64,000 nucleotides of DNA from Hetaerina americana (Eukaryota > Arthropoda > Insecta > Odonata > Calopterygidae): contig JAKTNV010000003.1 of assembly GCA_022747635.1 (NCBI GenBank), positions 99,609,954-99,673,953 of the forward strand. Direction: 5' to 3'. The notes under the pieces were generated by a model. The model searched no databases. It was not told where the DNA came from and saw nothing but the letters and a program-made list of their open reading frames with translations. This document shows positions 37,731 to 64,000 of this stretch, in pieces. Numbering within the stretch: position 1 is the first letter of the stretch; the number at the start of each line of letters is the position of its first letter. The position numbers were made by a program, and so were the translations under genes.

Positions 37731-40700
37731 CCCATAATTATGTAAATATTAAAGCAAAATAAAAAATAATGAAGTTTACAGCGCAATTAAAAGTATGCAA
37801 TGCAATTTTTCATGAAGATTTAAAAACGGAATTACTTCCGTATTCAGAGTGGCAAAGCTGACTGATGATCACATTAATATCCGGATTTACATTTTCTTCT
37901 TTTGTCATTTGAGAATTTCTTGGCTAAAAGAAAGACATCTCTTCAAAATTTTCTCTCCTTCATCGACAACAATGAACAGTAGAATGGAAAGTAGATGGCT
38001 GAGAACCAAGGGAATAATAACTATTGTGTGCTTGATCCAGCATACTTCCTGCATAGATTCTTGGAAATACAGCCTGCTGATAGCAGTATGGTAGCTTTGA
38101 AATTCGTCCACCCATACAATATGAAGTAGTTTGAACATGCTGAAACCAGTTATTTTGTGTACACACAGTAATGCAACGTTATATTTGACTGATTTGGAGC
38201 AATCTCCGGTCAACCTCCTTCCTGATTTGGAGCAATCTCGGTCCTTCTAATTCGATCGTCATACATTCGTTACGATCGAATCCGAAGCAATTCGACCAAA
38301 GCAATCAAGACACTCGTGCCTTCGTTCCATTCATGTGTTGTCGTGTTTGAAGCTTCCCCATACACATCAAATTTGAGACAAATTCACTCCCTGTGAGAGT
38401 TTTCAGGTGCAAGTGAGAAAGTGATGCCCGAGTTTTTCAAGCACACTCTCCGCTGAGTTACCATTTGAGTTCAGACCGTTGCGAAGCACAGCCCTTCCCT
38501 TCTGGAAACGCCTACGAGGTAAGGCCGCCTGGTTTGATCTCAGCAGTAAGGAATCCATCCTTCCCTTGGAGCATCCTCTATACTGAGATTAATTTTCTCA
38601 TGTTCACGGAGAGGTTTCACAATGCCCCGAGTTCCCTTGTGCCCGTTTCTGGGGTAAACCTTGAAAACAATACCGAGAATCCACAATCTCCTAGCCTACC
38701 AAGCGACCCGAAAACGATTGACGAGGCCGTGCATTAAGCAAGGACAATTTCGCATACTGCAGCATAAACCTATTATGTGTATCACGTGCATTTATCAAGC
38801 TTCATCGAAAGAATTTTAACGCGCGTAATCGAACACCAAATTAGGTTTACCTGTGTAAACAAAGGCTGATTAGACTGATGGTTTTTCGCGGCATGTGAAA
38901 AGTTTTATTTCATCAACACGAAGTATTTCCTTATCTTTGTTTGAACCATTTCCAAAATTATTGAAACAAGTCCATCTGGAGAGTTAAATACCAGCTATAA
39001 CAGAAAATGAGATGGCGTGCAAATTATTTTTTAAAGAGGTACCTCAGGTTTTCCCGACGTCATGGTGCAGAAGTTCAAAATTTTAAAACTTTCCGATATT
39101 AATGAAGTTAGCCATGATACAAAAATTCAGTCATTAGCGTTTGAATAAGTATGAATGATTTGCATCAGTGCCACACGAACATAGGACATTGAGAGCGCCT
39201 ATCAAGAAAACTATTCATATAGACATACAATTTCAGCGTGCTAATTTTTCCCTGTAGTCAGTTCCATCTCAATGTTAAGAGGAATGTGAGAGAAAGAAAT
39301 GAATTAATGACAACAACAATTAGCTATTTTTTGGGTTTAAATAATATACAAATAAATTAGGTACTAACTCAATTCGTCCGGACAACTTTCCATAAAAGCC
39401 TTCCAAAACAAGATATTTAGAGAAACAACTTTTCCTGTTCTACCAATTCGAGGTATGTAATGAGGACCGAAGATAAGTGGGTAAATGGCCTTGTAAGAAA
39501 AGCCACACATTACGGAGTGGAGATGCTCTCAATTACTCCCCATATTAGATCTGGCATTAGGATATGAGAAGTGACTGCAGAAATAATCTCTCTACTGATC
39601 ACGCCAATAAAATGGGTAACTGCTTTTCCAATGACAAATCCAAACACCAAATATCTTCAACTCAAAGACTTACTCGAACGGTGAAAGCGTAGAGCTCACT
39701 GGTACTAAGTGTGAAATTCACACGTTCAAGATGGGGAAATATCTCTGATGGGCAACTTGGAGTTCCCCCCGATATCACGCCGCCGTTTAAGTGAACGCTA
39801 TTCGGAAATTGTTTTTCCGTAAACTATTATCATATTTTTCTGAGTATAATGAAGCAATACCTTGCCAAACAATATCTAGTGCCATTTAAAGTTCACAATA
39901 CCACCAAAATTATGGCCTAAAGTTTTTCCACATGTTGTGAATTTCTTTACGGCATCACCAGATTGAATTGGTAGCTTTTATTATTTAAATCTAAAAAATG
40001 TTGTTTAAAAAATTAAATGTAACTTCTAACTTTACAGTTACTATGAGAAACCGCTTCATTGCTAGAGACGTTGCGCAAGTGTTTTTAAAAGGCATACGAG
40101 ACACTACATATACCTATATGATTCATTGTGCCAAGGGTCACCATCACAGTTAATTCTTGCGATATTTGGGAATTAGGAAATTTAATACCAAGTGTTTACC
40201 AAGAGCAAATCAAGGATTTCTGACAGAATAATTTTTTTATTCATTTAATGACTAACATTGGGGCGAGATTGAGACTTTGTAGTCCCTTCTTCCACCTTAC
40301 TCTAATAATTATTGACATATAAAATCTTGGTTGCTTTATTATCGCAATAGTGTAAATAAACCGAGTATTTAAATCTAACAGAGTGGGTTTTCCTGCCACT
40401 TTATTTTACCCAGATGTTCCAGTCAGTCAATATAGCGATATTTGATCTTATGGTAGTCCCTCTCCCAGTGTCAGAAGTTAACCCGAGTGCCCTGTGGTCC
40501 ACGAGAAAAAACTCGCGTGGAGACACTTCACACGTGTCTCTGCGCGCCCACGCTCTTCGCGCTCGCTGCCACGCTTCACGCTGTCACGCTCTTCGTGTGT
40601 TGAAGTGGTGAACTCTTGGGCATTTCTTGATGCCAAGTTCTGTCACTAAAATGAAATTATGAAAAAAATCATTTTCATGATCATTTCTTTCTAAAAAAAA

Positions 40701-42020
40701 ATGCTGTGTCTCCCGTAAATTTTGTACTGAATTCATCGGAGAATGAAATTGTATAAAAGGGAATATTATTTAATAAATGAAAGTACTCAATGAATAATTA
40801 TATTATTCTTATGTCCCCACCTACAAGTTTTGGCTCATGAGATGAACTATCATCAACATAGTCGCGTCAGCTACAGAAAGAACTTTTAAGTCCAAAGTTA
40901 TTTCAAACTAATTTCAACAATGTAATTAGACATTCGAACGGCCAAAACGAGCTTTCCTGCCATCGAAAACTTTGTTGTGGGAAAAAATACATTTGCACTT
41001 TTCTACGAATTTTGTGGAAACCTGTGGAAAGTGAAAATTCGTCTTCCCACTACATCTCACCTGAATTTGTTGAATGCGTTCAAAAACTATTTGCGTTGTT
41101 TCTGTTTTGATCAATATTTCATTTCACTAGGATCGTAAATCGCCTATCGGTTGCCGGGTAAAAGCGTAGACCCCTGAATTTGTACAAATCCGCCATTATT
41201 CTGGTGTCTCATTCTTCCACTGCCATCGCTCCAACTGAGGATGGAATCAGGATGCTATGATAAGCTCTCCAATGTGACGTTACCGTCCAACCAACACTTA
41301 TTAGAGGCAACGGTCGGCCATAGGCTTCCCTGCTTATCCCTGAAAAACTAGCATATTAATTTATTGAAGATTTGGTACATAAGAAGAAGTTCGTCAAACG
41401 GAGAGGACGCTTCGTGGCAAAATTCGCTCTACGGTATGATGTATTTGCTAATATATTCCCATAAAAATAACGCTAGTGATGTGACATAGAAATAGCGACA
41501 GCTCTCTCACGTCAATACTTCACTAGACGGCAATTCATCACAACGTCCTACTTTTCCAAATGGTGGATATATCATTTGGAACAACATGATACATGAATTA
41601 TGAAGTAAGATTAATTAAAATATTGAATATAAGTAGTACTCTTAATGGACACAGGGTTAAGCTTTCCAGATCCTTGATATATTAATCGTTGAGCTAAGAA
41701 CTACTACATAAGCACACCAGCGGTAAAACAAGTTCACCATTTATTACACTACCCGCAACACAAACACCTTGAGGAGGAAAAAAAACATTCGGTTTGATAC
41801 AATTACGAGACTATACTAGGCCCAAGCGAATCAATCCCGTTAATTATGGCTGGGAACCAAAGGTCAATGGTCCCAAAGTGCGTAATTATGAGACCCACCA
41901 ACTCGTTGGCGATATATAGGGAGGAGGGAAAACTAGGAGGGCCGCATATGCCTTGCATTTTTCAATTGGTACATTTTAGGGAAAAATAAAGCATACTAAA
42001 TTTAAATGCATTTATTCCAA
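37731..42020. other. Intergenic DNA, with a compact GC-rich hairpin/repeat cluster at 40500-40605
   Basis: No supported gene. At 40500-40605 a short GC-rich segment holds a hairpin GAGACAC...GTGTCTC and two copies of CACGCTCTTCG in an otherwise AT-rich region. Near 38188-38246 the phrase GATTTGGAGCAATCTC occurs twice about 34 bp apart. A 90-codon open frame at 38465-38737 has no recognisable domain. Confidence 0.45.
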
Positions 42021-42021
42021 A

Positions 42022-42092
42022 GCGTGAAAATCATTCCCATTGAGGAGGATTCGATTCTGGATTCCTCAATAAACCGCCCAGTGCTGTAGCTA
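42022..42092 (-). repeat. Very diverged SINE-A tRNA-like fragment
   Basis: The plus strand reads GTGAAAATCATTC, then GATTCGATTCTGGATTCCTC, matching in order the arm, B box and following segment of SINE-A read in reverse. Heavily mutated. Confidence 0.5.
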
Positions 42093-45000
42093 ATACTCAA
42101 TTTATTTTTATACTCAATGTATTCCTTTATTGAAAGCATAAAGAACAATATAACTCATTGTTGCAGAATACTGGGAAAACCCAAGGAAAATATGTGTATG
42201 CGTCACTGATCCTTAACAGTGGCACCCAAGCAGTAGCCAATAATGGTCTTGGCAGAGACTTAAGGACATGTCGACATCGGGGCAGAGACTTTCATCGATA
42301 GGAGTTGGGAGACGAAAGTCACAGGGAATAAAATCGCATGACCTAAAAAAAATAACATGCGCTGCTTTTAGAAATGATGCTCTACCTTCGGGACAATGCA
42401 AGGAATTTTCCAGAAGATTTCACCAATTGCTTAGAGAGCTTCGGGGGGCCGATTCAAATTGCTTACATCATTAGGAAGGGAAGTTTTTCTCGGATATTGA
42501 AACGAATTTCTTCACTTGAGGGTCCGAATTTGCATCAGAAAATCCAAAACTGGATATTAAATACTGGTGACTCGAAACCAGAAGCTAAGCACAGGATCGA
42601 ATGTTTTGATAGGAATAGTAAAAATCCTTCTTACTCTCCGCAAACTCGGCAAATTTATTTTTCTGCCGAATTCTGAAAATCAGCGAATTTTATGCTAAAT
42701 CCCCTGCCTATTATCTGCGAGGCATTTTTTTATGGATAATTATATTTTTTTTAATGTTTCATATTTCAGTATTGACATTTCATTAAGATTCCACTGTGGC
42801 TGGCTTCGATATATTCTCCCCTTAAATTATTCTCGTATTTCAATAAGGTATTAAAAATCAATCAATTCCAGGTTATATTTAAAATGCATATATTTCCGAT
42901 TCGTGTAGAGTTTGTTTTCTTAACCGAGGACTTCAGTAGCATTAACAAGTTGTCGTCGTATACGATCGAAATTTTTTCAATACATGAAGTAATATATAAT
43001 TTCATTGTTCACAATCTTATTGTAGTATTGTTAATTATAGGTACCCCTTTACTGTTGATATGATTGGTCATTAGCACATAACTTTGTAATGAATAAGACA
43101 CGGTATTAAACAAACGTAATATGTCCGATCATAACAGAAAATGAATTCTCAAGTTTTTCCCGGACGCCATACAACGCGAGCATTAAAATTCAAAACGTGT
43201 CAAATATTCACCTCATTATCAAATACTGAGAATTTGAGAACCGAAACTGGGAGCGTGACAGGCACCGTGATCAAGTCACCCTGAATGCTCCATGAAGTCT
43301 TGCATCTGTAAGGAATGTAAGGCCTATGTCTCACAGTGGAAGCTCAATATTTTCAATATGAAATCAGGCCTAATTTGTTTATTTGCTTTTTATCATGGCG
43401 AACAGAGGCGGTTTTCAATACTATAGTGCCTTCCGATTTCAGTTTAGTTTGCATTCTCCATTGCATGCCTGAATAATTTCCAACTTTTTAGCTTTGCACA
43501 AAGCCATTCTTCCCCATCACAAGACTTGCCTAATTAGTTAGATAGCCATCAACAGCGCTGGAATGGAACTGGAATGCGCATCAATTAACACGAAATTCAT
43601 GTTACAACCTCCCACCCGTGGAAGAGATAAACGCTAGGATGAAAATGTGCCCAAATACGATTAGATGAAACTGCGTCATTCATGTTATTCCTAACTGATA
43701 GGAATCAAAGTAATTTAGTTGACAAAAAAAATGGATGACTTATCCTACCAAACATATGAAAATAACACACTTACACACCTTTTAATTAAAATATAAGTAA
43801 ATTTTAATTATACATAGTTATTAATAAAAAAATGGAATAGTGACTAGATACTTACCAAAAATTAAAATGAGAAGTATCAAGTCTGCTGAAATCAATAAGT
43901 ACTCCATGGGTAAGGTATCAAAAATGAGTTCAAAATCTAAAAGAAAAACTATGAAAAATTACCTATTCACAAAAGGCACAAATTATAAAAATAGGCTCCA
44001 ACAAAAAAATAAAAAATCAGGTTTAAGTTTTTGAACTAATTTTGTGTCCATGAGTTCAAATACTCTATAAGGATTTACCTATTTAAAAAATTTACATTTA
44101 TTTACTGCAATTAATAATTAAAAGCCTCTTGATTGCTTGCATAATCAAGTGACAGAATGATGATGATGCCCCTTATGCATGTAGCTATTTAATGACAGCA
44201 GGGATAACAATTTTCGGGCAGCAGTGAGAAATGGAAATACCCAGTTCAGAGAGTTGTATAGAAAAACATTATGCTCCATTTTCTTGGAGAAATATTTTAG
44301 CCCTTAACAGACAACAGAGGTTTAAGACTGGGTATGAGAGGGAAAGTTGACTATGTCTCAAATGACAGAGGATAGTTGTGATTGACCACTACTTTTCTTC
44401 CAACCATTCACTCGATACCTTTTCCCTATCAGAAATCCTGATTTTGCAGAAGTTCCACTTTATCCGACCTTAACGCTCATTCAAAGATAACATCTTTCGA
44501 ATAATATGCTCATCTCTGCTTTGTTTCACATGATCCTGCAAGATTAAGTTCACTCATCATTTTATCAATATATAGTCCACAAGAATCCCTTGCCCTCCCT
44601 TTTCCCACAACCGAGCACCAATCACTTGATATAACAGACCAAAGAAACTGAAAATCCTGCGTCAATTTTTATGTATACCTGATTGTGACCCACGATGTGA
44701 ATGCAGCATCATATAGGTGTTTTAAAAGGTGAGGATCTCTACTTTTTATTCCAGTGGTAAGAGCCAGATGAGAAATCATGGGTTAAAAGTTATCATAGAA
44801 CAATGACAATTCTGCATTGATAAAATCTTGAAAATGTAATTGCCCCCTAAAATCCTCTTGCACACCTTCAGCAGTGGTTCTCCTGCATTCCAGCTAATGC
44901 TTGGAACTAGGCTGGTTCCCTATGCCCTAATAGCAAGCCTCGGACCCCTTTTATGTCGGGAGGGTAAGAGGTTTTAGATAATGTTCCTCAAGAAGGAATA

Positions 45001-45973
45001 CACAATATTCCCATGCTCCAGTCTTGATCTGACCCATGCTCCATGTAAGCATAGTATACATGGGCATCTCTGTCAGCTCCCAAGATTATCTACTTAAAAA
45101 GGCTTAAAATTCTTAAGATGTTATAGCATGCATCTTTAGGGTGAGGAATGTTTTCTCACTCTTTCTTATCTCTATAAAAAAAGCCTAAGAAGTGCATCAA
45201 TGGACATGAAAGACAAACTGACGTTTCCTAGATTTAATATTGGTTCTTGAGTAATTCCTCTCAGCCTCTGGGAGGGTAATTTTTTCTTCTTTTGGAGAAA
45301 ATTGTTCTACTTCTTAGTTACGAACTTTGGTGGTGGCTCAAAATCATTTGAATCTTCTGCTTGGAGGCAAAAAAAAATTTGATGATCTCTAAAATAGAGA
45401 AGTTGTTAACAAAAAGAGGTTATCACAGGCATTTTTATGAAGTCTGCAAAGTGGTTTACAGCAAGGAAACACAGGATAATGATAAAAATGGAAGCCTGAG
45501 GGACTTACTCAGAAAAGGTATTTCATAGCCACACTCTGAAGCTATTATTAGTCAGAAAATTATTAATAAACATGGAAAGATTGCCTATAAAACCCAATTA
45601 CGTCACAACTTTTAAATTGTATAGATTTCCCCTTTTAGTTTGGCTGACTTTTTCAATATAAAAAAATGCTAAACAAGTAGAAATACATGTACATTTTCAA
45701 TGATTGAAGTTCAACATTCTCACCATTTATGTGATCCTTGACCTGCTATGAGGAAATACACCTGGATATTTGAAAGTATGATCTGGCTATCAAGGCACCA
45801 AACTTAAGATGGATTAAAATAATAATTTATTTGCTCAAGGACCTGATAGTACAAAAAAATTTGCTTAGTGTAGCACAAACCAAATGAAAACCATTAGCAA
45901 CAAGAAAGTTATTCACCACCCTTTCCATCAACATTAGTAAGGAATTGTATTAATAGTACAGGTGATTATAATT

Positions 45974-45977
<4 letters not shown>
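42093..45977. other. Intergenic DNA, no supported gene
   Basis: AT-rich; the open frames at 42213-42676 and 43840-44034 are short and unlike any family I recognise. Confidence 0.45.

Positions 45978-46039
<62 letters not shown>
45978..46039. repeat. (TA)n microsatellite
   Basis: About 60 bp of pure TA repeat immediately left of a SINE-B copy. Its Tyr-Ile-type open frames are artefacts. Confidence 0.9.
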
Positions 46040-46043
<4 letters not shown>

Positions 46044-46270
46044 TCCCGGGTCCCGGGTTCGATTCCTGGGCAAGGCACTCTAGGCACCTGCAGCTCCACC
46101 CAAGCTCTGTGATTTTCCGGGTACCAGGTCTTCCTGGGAAACCATAACTGGCACAGGGAAAGGAACTGGCTCCCCTACCCTGATGTGTGAACACGCCGTA
46201 TAGGGCTTAGTACTGGGTGATCTCTACCATCACCTACTAAAGTGACCTTCGGGTTGATTACTGTGTTTAT

Positions 46271-46274
<4 letters not shown>
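46040..46274 (+). repeat. SINE-B copy, 5'-truncated, between two TA tracts
   Basis: It begins inside the tRNA-like head, just before the B box (GGTTCGATTCC), and runs through the family body (CCTGATGTGTGAACACG, TGATCTCTACCATCACC) to the tail GATTACTGTGTTTATGG. It passes directly into a TA tract, as the copy at 61041-61185 does in the opposite orientation. Confidence 0.75.
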
Positions 46275-46357
<83 letters not shown>

Positions 46358-46385
46358 GTGTATATGTATATATATATAATATACA
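46275..46385. repeat. (TA)n-rich tract following SINE-B
   Basis: TA dinucleotides with a few interruptions (ATTA, TACA, TGTG), contiguous with the 3' tail of the SINE-B copy to its left. Confidence 0.85.
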
Positions 46386-46464
46386 TACATAATATTATAT
46401 TGTTATTATTATATAGTTTCATAATTTGACGTATACGTTTCAATATACAAGTGAACTCTAATCC

Positions 46465-46685
46465 AGTGGGTAGAGCATAGTACTACTAACCATAGGGCCT
46501 GGTTTTGATTTTCGCTGAGGTCTCTGGACTCTCTCAGTTTCACTGAAGGTCCCACAATATACAGGTCCTACCTGTGTATCCTTTTGTGAATTTCACACAT
46601 TCTACATGTACAGGGCTTAATATTGGTATTAGGTAGCTTTGCCATTACTTCGCCGTCCCAACTTAGAAATGATTATTTTGATTTA
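46465..46685 (+). repeat. Probable diverged SINE-B relative
   Basis: An A-box-like TGGGTAGAGCATAG and a decayed B box (GGTTTTGATTTTCGC) occur at tRNA-like spacing. The order then parallels SINE-B: TTGTGAATTTCACAC, GGGCTTAATATTGG, a terminal GATTATTTTGATTTATA. Similarity is patchy. Confidence 0.5.
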
Positions 46686-47168
46686 TACATCCACACGCCC
46701 CACAAAATACGCAATAAAAATAAAAAAGGTGCTAAAACGTGTGTACAGTAAAAATATATGCATACAATCGGTAAAATGTAATTATTTTCTTTGGTGGTGT
46801 TGATATTAACAAAACGATGTTAACTACAATTGGACCTTAAAAGTCGCCGAGTGATAAATAATTGTTTAATGAGTTTTAAAAGGTTCAATCAGCGCATCAA
46901 TTCATCGTCTACCTATTCATGAAATTTTATGTTCAAAAATTAACTTACGCGGGAAACGAGTATAGCTTCGAAAGCTTCTGTAAAGCATCGTTGATGTCGC
47001 TACGAGGCGGATTATAAATGGGCTCGTATGGTTCTTATCGAGCAAATGACGTCTGCTGCGGTTCTAGAGATTCCCTGAGAACCTTGTACTAATTGACTGC
47101 GTAGAGCATTAAATGAAATTTTGTCTTCTGTCTTGAAAGCATGTGAATAATTCTGAGTCGATGTGGAT

Positions 47169-62306
<15,138 letters not shown>

Positions 62307-62633
62307 GTCAAAATTGCATTGATGTTTTTGATGTCCTCAAATAATTTTATATTAATCTTTCTATGATGTTAAATTTTTAATATAATTGACCTGCAAAGTC
62401 AAGATAAATATTCAGCAGAAATTTTATGCCAAAGAACTATTCCAGTCACTTTTATGAAACTTTACTATCGTATGATGTTGTAATAAGCAATGGAAGAGTT
62501 AGGACTTTTTAAGTGGTCTCACGAGCAGTTGTTGGTATAAATCCAATTTATGGTGGTAACAATATTTTATCAGTATAATTCTTCAAGTTACATCCATCCT
62601 TAAAAAAGTTAGCTAAAAGCATCACTGCATATC

Positions 62634-62905
62634 ATGAATTATTTAAGCATATTTCACATGGTTTTACTGGGGTTTATACTTCACCCTTGCAATGGTAAAG
62701 ATGGTAGTCATGATCATGTTGATATGTTGGAAAGCCTAGCTTTTGAAAGAAAACCAAACATTGTGTTGTTGGTGGCTGATGACATGGGTTGGGGTGATTT
62801 GGGTGCTAACTGGCTTTGGGCTCCCAGCACTGTTGAGTTATTCTTGCACAGTAAGGCCAGGACAGCTACCCCAAACTTGGATAATCTTGCAATGGGAGGT
62901 CTCAG
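62634..62905 (+). CDS. ARSG: Sulfatase of the arylsulfatase G type, first coding exon only
   Basis: Partial gene. The ATG at 62634 opens a signal peptide ([19 protein letters not shown]), so the product enters the secretory or lysosomal route. About 30 residues on come [17 protein letters not shown], the N-terminal sulfatase motif whose Asp pair binds the active-site Ca2+, and ANW directly after it, which in my knowledge marks the ARSG group. The exon ends after [14 protein letters not shown] with a donor (CAG|GTTTGT) at 62906. The formylglycine cysteine motif (CxPSR) should lie in the next exon, beyond the window. About 18 residues between GANW and the TPNLD motif look longer than in human ARSG. 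Expected activity is sulfate-ester hydrolysis, on heparan sulfate in vertebrate ARSG; the substrate here is unknown. The start is 327 bp after the stop of the RUN/PTB gene on the same strand. Confidence 0.8.
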
Positions 62906-64000
62906 GTTTGTCTACTATTTTAATGTTGTCCCTTTATATGTGTAATTTTTAACAGATGTTACTAATAAAATGTGATGGTCCAGTTTAACCCGTGTTTGAT
63001 TTTACTGCAAAAATTCATGTCATGGAATGAAAGTTTTAAGTTTAAGAGACATTGAAAAATTTTTCATTAAAGAAATTCTGTAATTCTGCAACTAATCAAG
63101 ATCTGCTTTTTTACTTATGTTATATTTCCATGAATTTATTGCATGCAAGTTCATTTAACTATGGAATATTTTTCTAGTATTTTAATGCTGGTTACTGGAA
63201 AAACTTTCTTTCTGTCAAAAAATTAATGTTAACATGTCAGGAATGGATTACAAGTCAATGCATTATTAAATAGAACATTTAAAATTTACAATGTGTGTTT
63301 CAAAATTAGCTTGTAACCACACTCAATAGACATTTTCAGACATCTAATCGGAATTTCTTATCAAAATTAGTGGCATTTTAGTTCAAAACACAAATGTTAA
63401 AAAAGAGGTAAAGTTGCAGGTACTGAAATATCATATTTGAATAATTGTCTCCCCATTTGTTGGCACAATGCTTGCAACAAATATCTGGCTAGAATTTCAT
63501 TCATTGTTATGATAATTTTTAATTCATAGATTCATCGGGAAACAAATTGAGATTCGTCCTCAAAAGTTATGAAATTATCATAGCAAATTAATACAGTTTT
63601 ATAAAGTAATTTAGATGAAAAAATATTGAGTGCCTCCTGAAATTGAATTCCTGGATTAAATGAATCCTCCCAATGTGATTTAAGAGTGAAAGAGATAGGG
63701 TGAGGCCATTGGATTTGCACACTGGTATTTTTTTTCGATCTAATTCTTGGACAGACAATTTGTTTCACTATCAAATTCTGTAAATTGACCCATGCTTAAC
63801 ATTTTGTAAAATCTAATCTAGTTTAACTCTTTAGGTTAAGAATTTCCACATTCATTTATTATTCCACCCTTGCGACATCCTATAATCTTGGAGTAATAAT
63901 TTATCCAAAACAGCTCCCTGTTTTGTGTCTAATATGAAGGGTCAATCGAAGCATCAACATGAATAATAAATTCTATTGATCTTGTAAACTAGTATTGCAT
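62906..64000. other. First intron of the sulfatase gene (open at window end)
   Basis: AT-rich, with no sulfatase-like continuation in any frame, so the next exon lies beyond 64000. A short minus-strand frame at 63532-63774 has no recognisable domain. Confidence 0.6.

Noticed and set aside
38465..38737. 90-codon open frame on the plus strand
   Set aside because: No recognisable domain, no splice partner and no repeat signature; compatible with chance in a GC-moderate stretch.
62906..62945. Reading straight on from the sulfatase exon to the TAA at 62943-62945
   Set aside because: The family should continue for about 400 more residues, and a good GT donor sits at 62906 where the homology stops.

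Overview
This window is nuclear DNA from an animal, almost certainly an arthropod and most likely an insect. The evidence is many short exons with GT/AG boundaries, AT-rich intergenic DNA, an insect-type nutrient amino-acid transporter of the SLC6 family, and a dense load of mariner, non-LTR (LINE), Helitron and tRNA-derived SINE-like repeats. I see nothing bacterial, no CRISPR array and no operons. The species cannot be named from the sequence.

Three protein genes can be supported. (1) On the minus strand at 18238-11244 is a complete 11-exon SLC6 transporter of 643 aa. (2) On the plus strand at 47169-62306 is a complete 12-exon gene whose exons join in frame into a 445-aa protein. It has an N-terminal RUN domain, a PDZ-like middle and a C-terminal PTB/PID domain. 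I cannot name this gene, and its domain order is the most interesting coding result here. (3) On the plus strand at 62634-62905 is the first coding exon of a secreted or lysosomal sulfatase of the arylsulfatase G type; the rest lies beyond the window. It starts only 327 bp after the stop codon of gene 2.

Layout: 1-11 kb is gene-poor. It holds two internally deleted mariner elements (1994-2534 and 8358-9267), a LINE relic (7150-8150) and a C-rich tract. 11.2-18.2 kb is the transporter gene. 18.2-47 kb is mostly unassigned, with a LINE relic at 26.3-28.4 kb and scattered copies of two SINE-like families (called SINE-A and SINE-B here). 47-62.3 kb is the RUN/PTB gene. Its large introns hold a LINE relic with a head-to-head SINE-A insertion bounded by a 14-bp target-site duplication, more SINE-A copies, a third internally deleted mariner, a Helitron relic, and a long imperfect palindrome between TA-dinucleotide tracts.

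The three protein genes have no evident shared pathway. The unusual non-coding structures (the head-to-head tRNA-like insertion, the tRNA-like core enclosed by inverted arms, the palindrome between TA tracts, and a hairpin motif whose stem changes while still pairing) are the best candidates for something undescribed. All coordinates and translations were worked out by eye; no search or fold was run.
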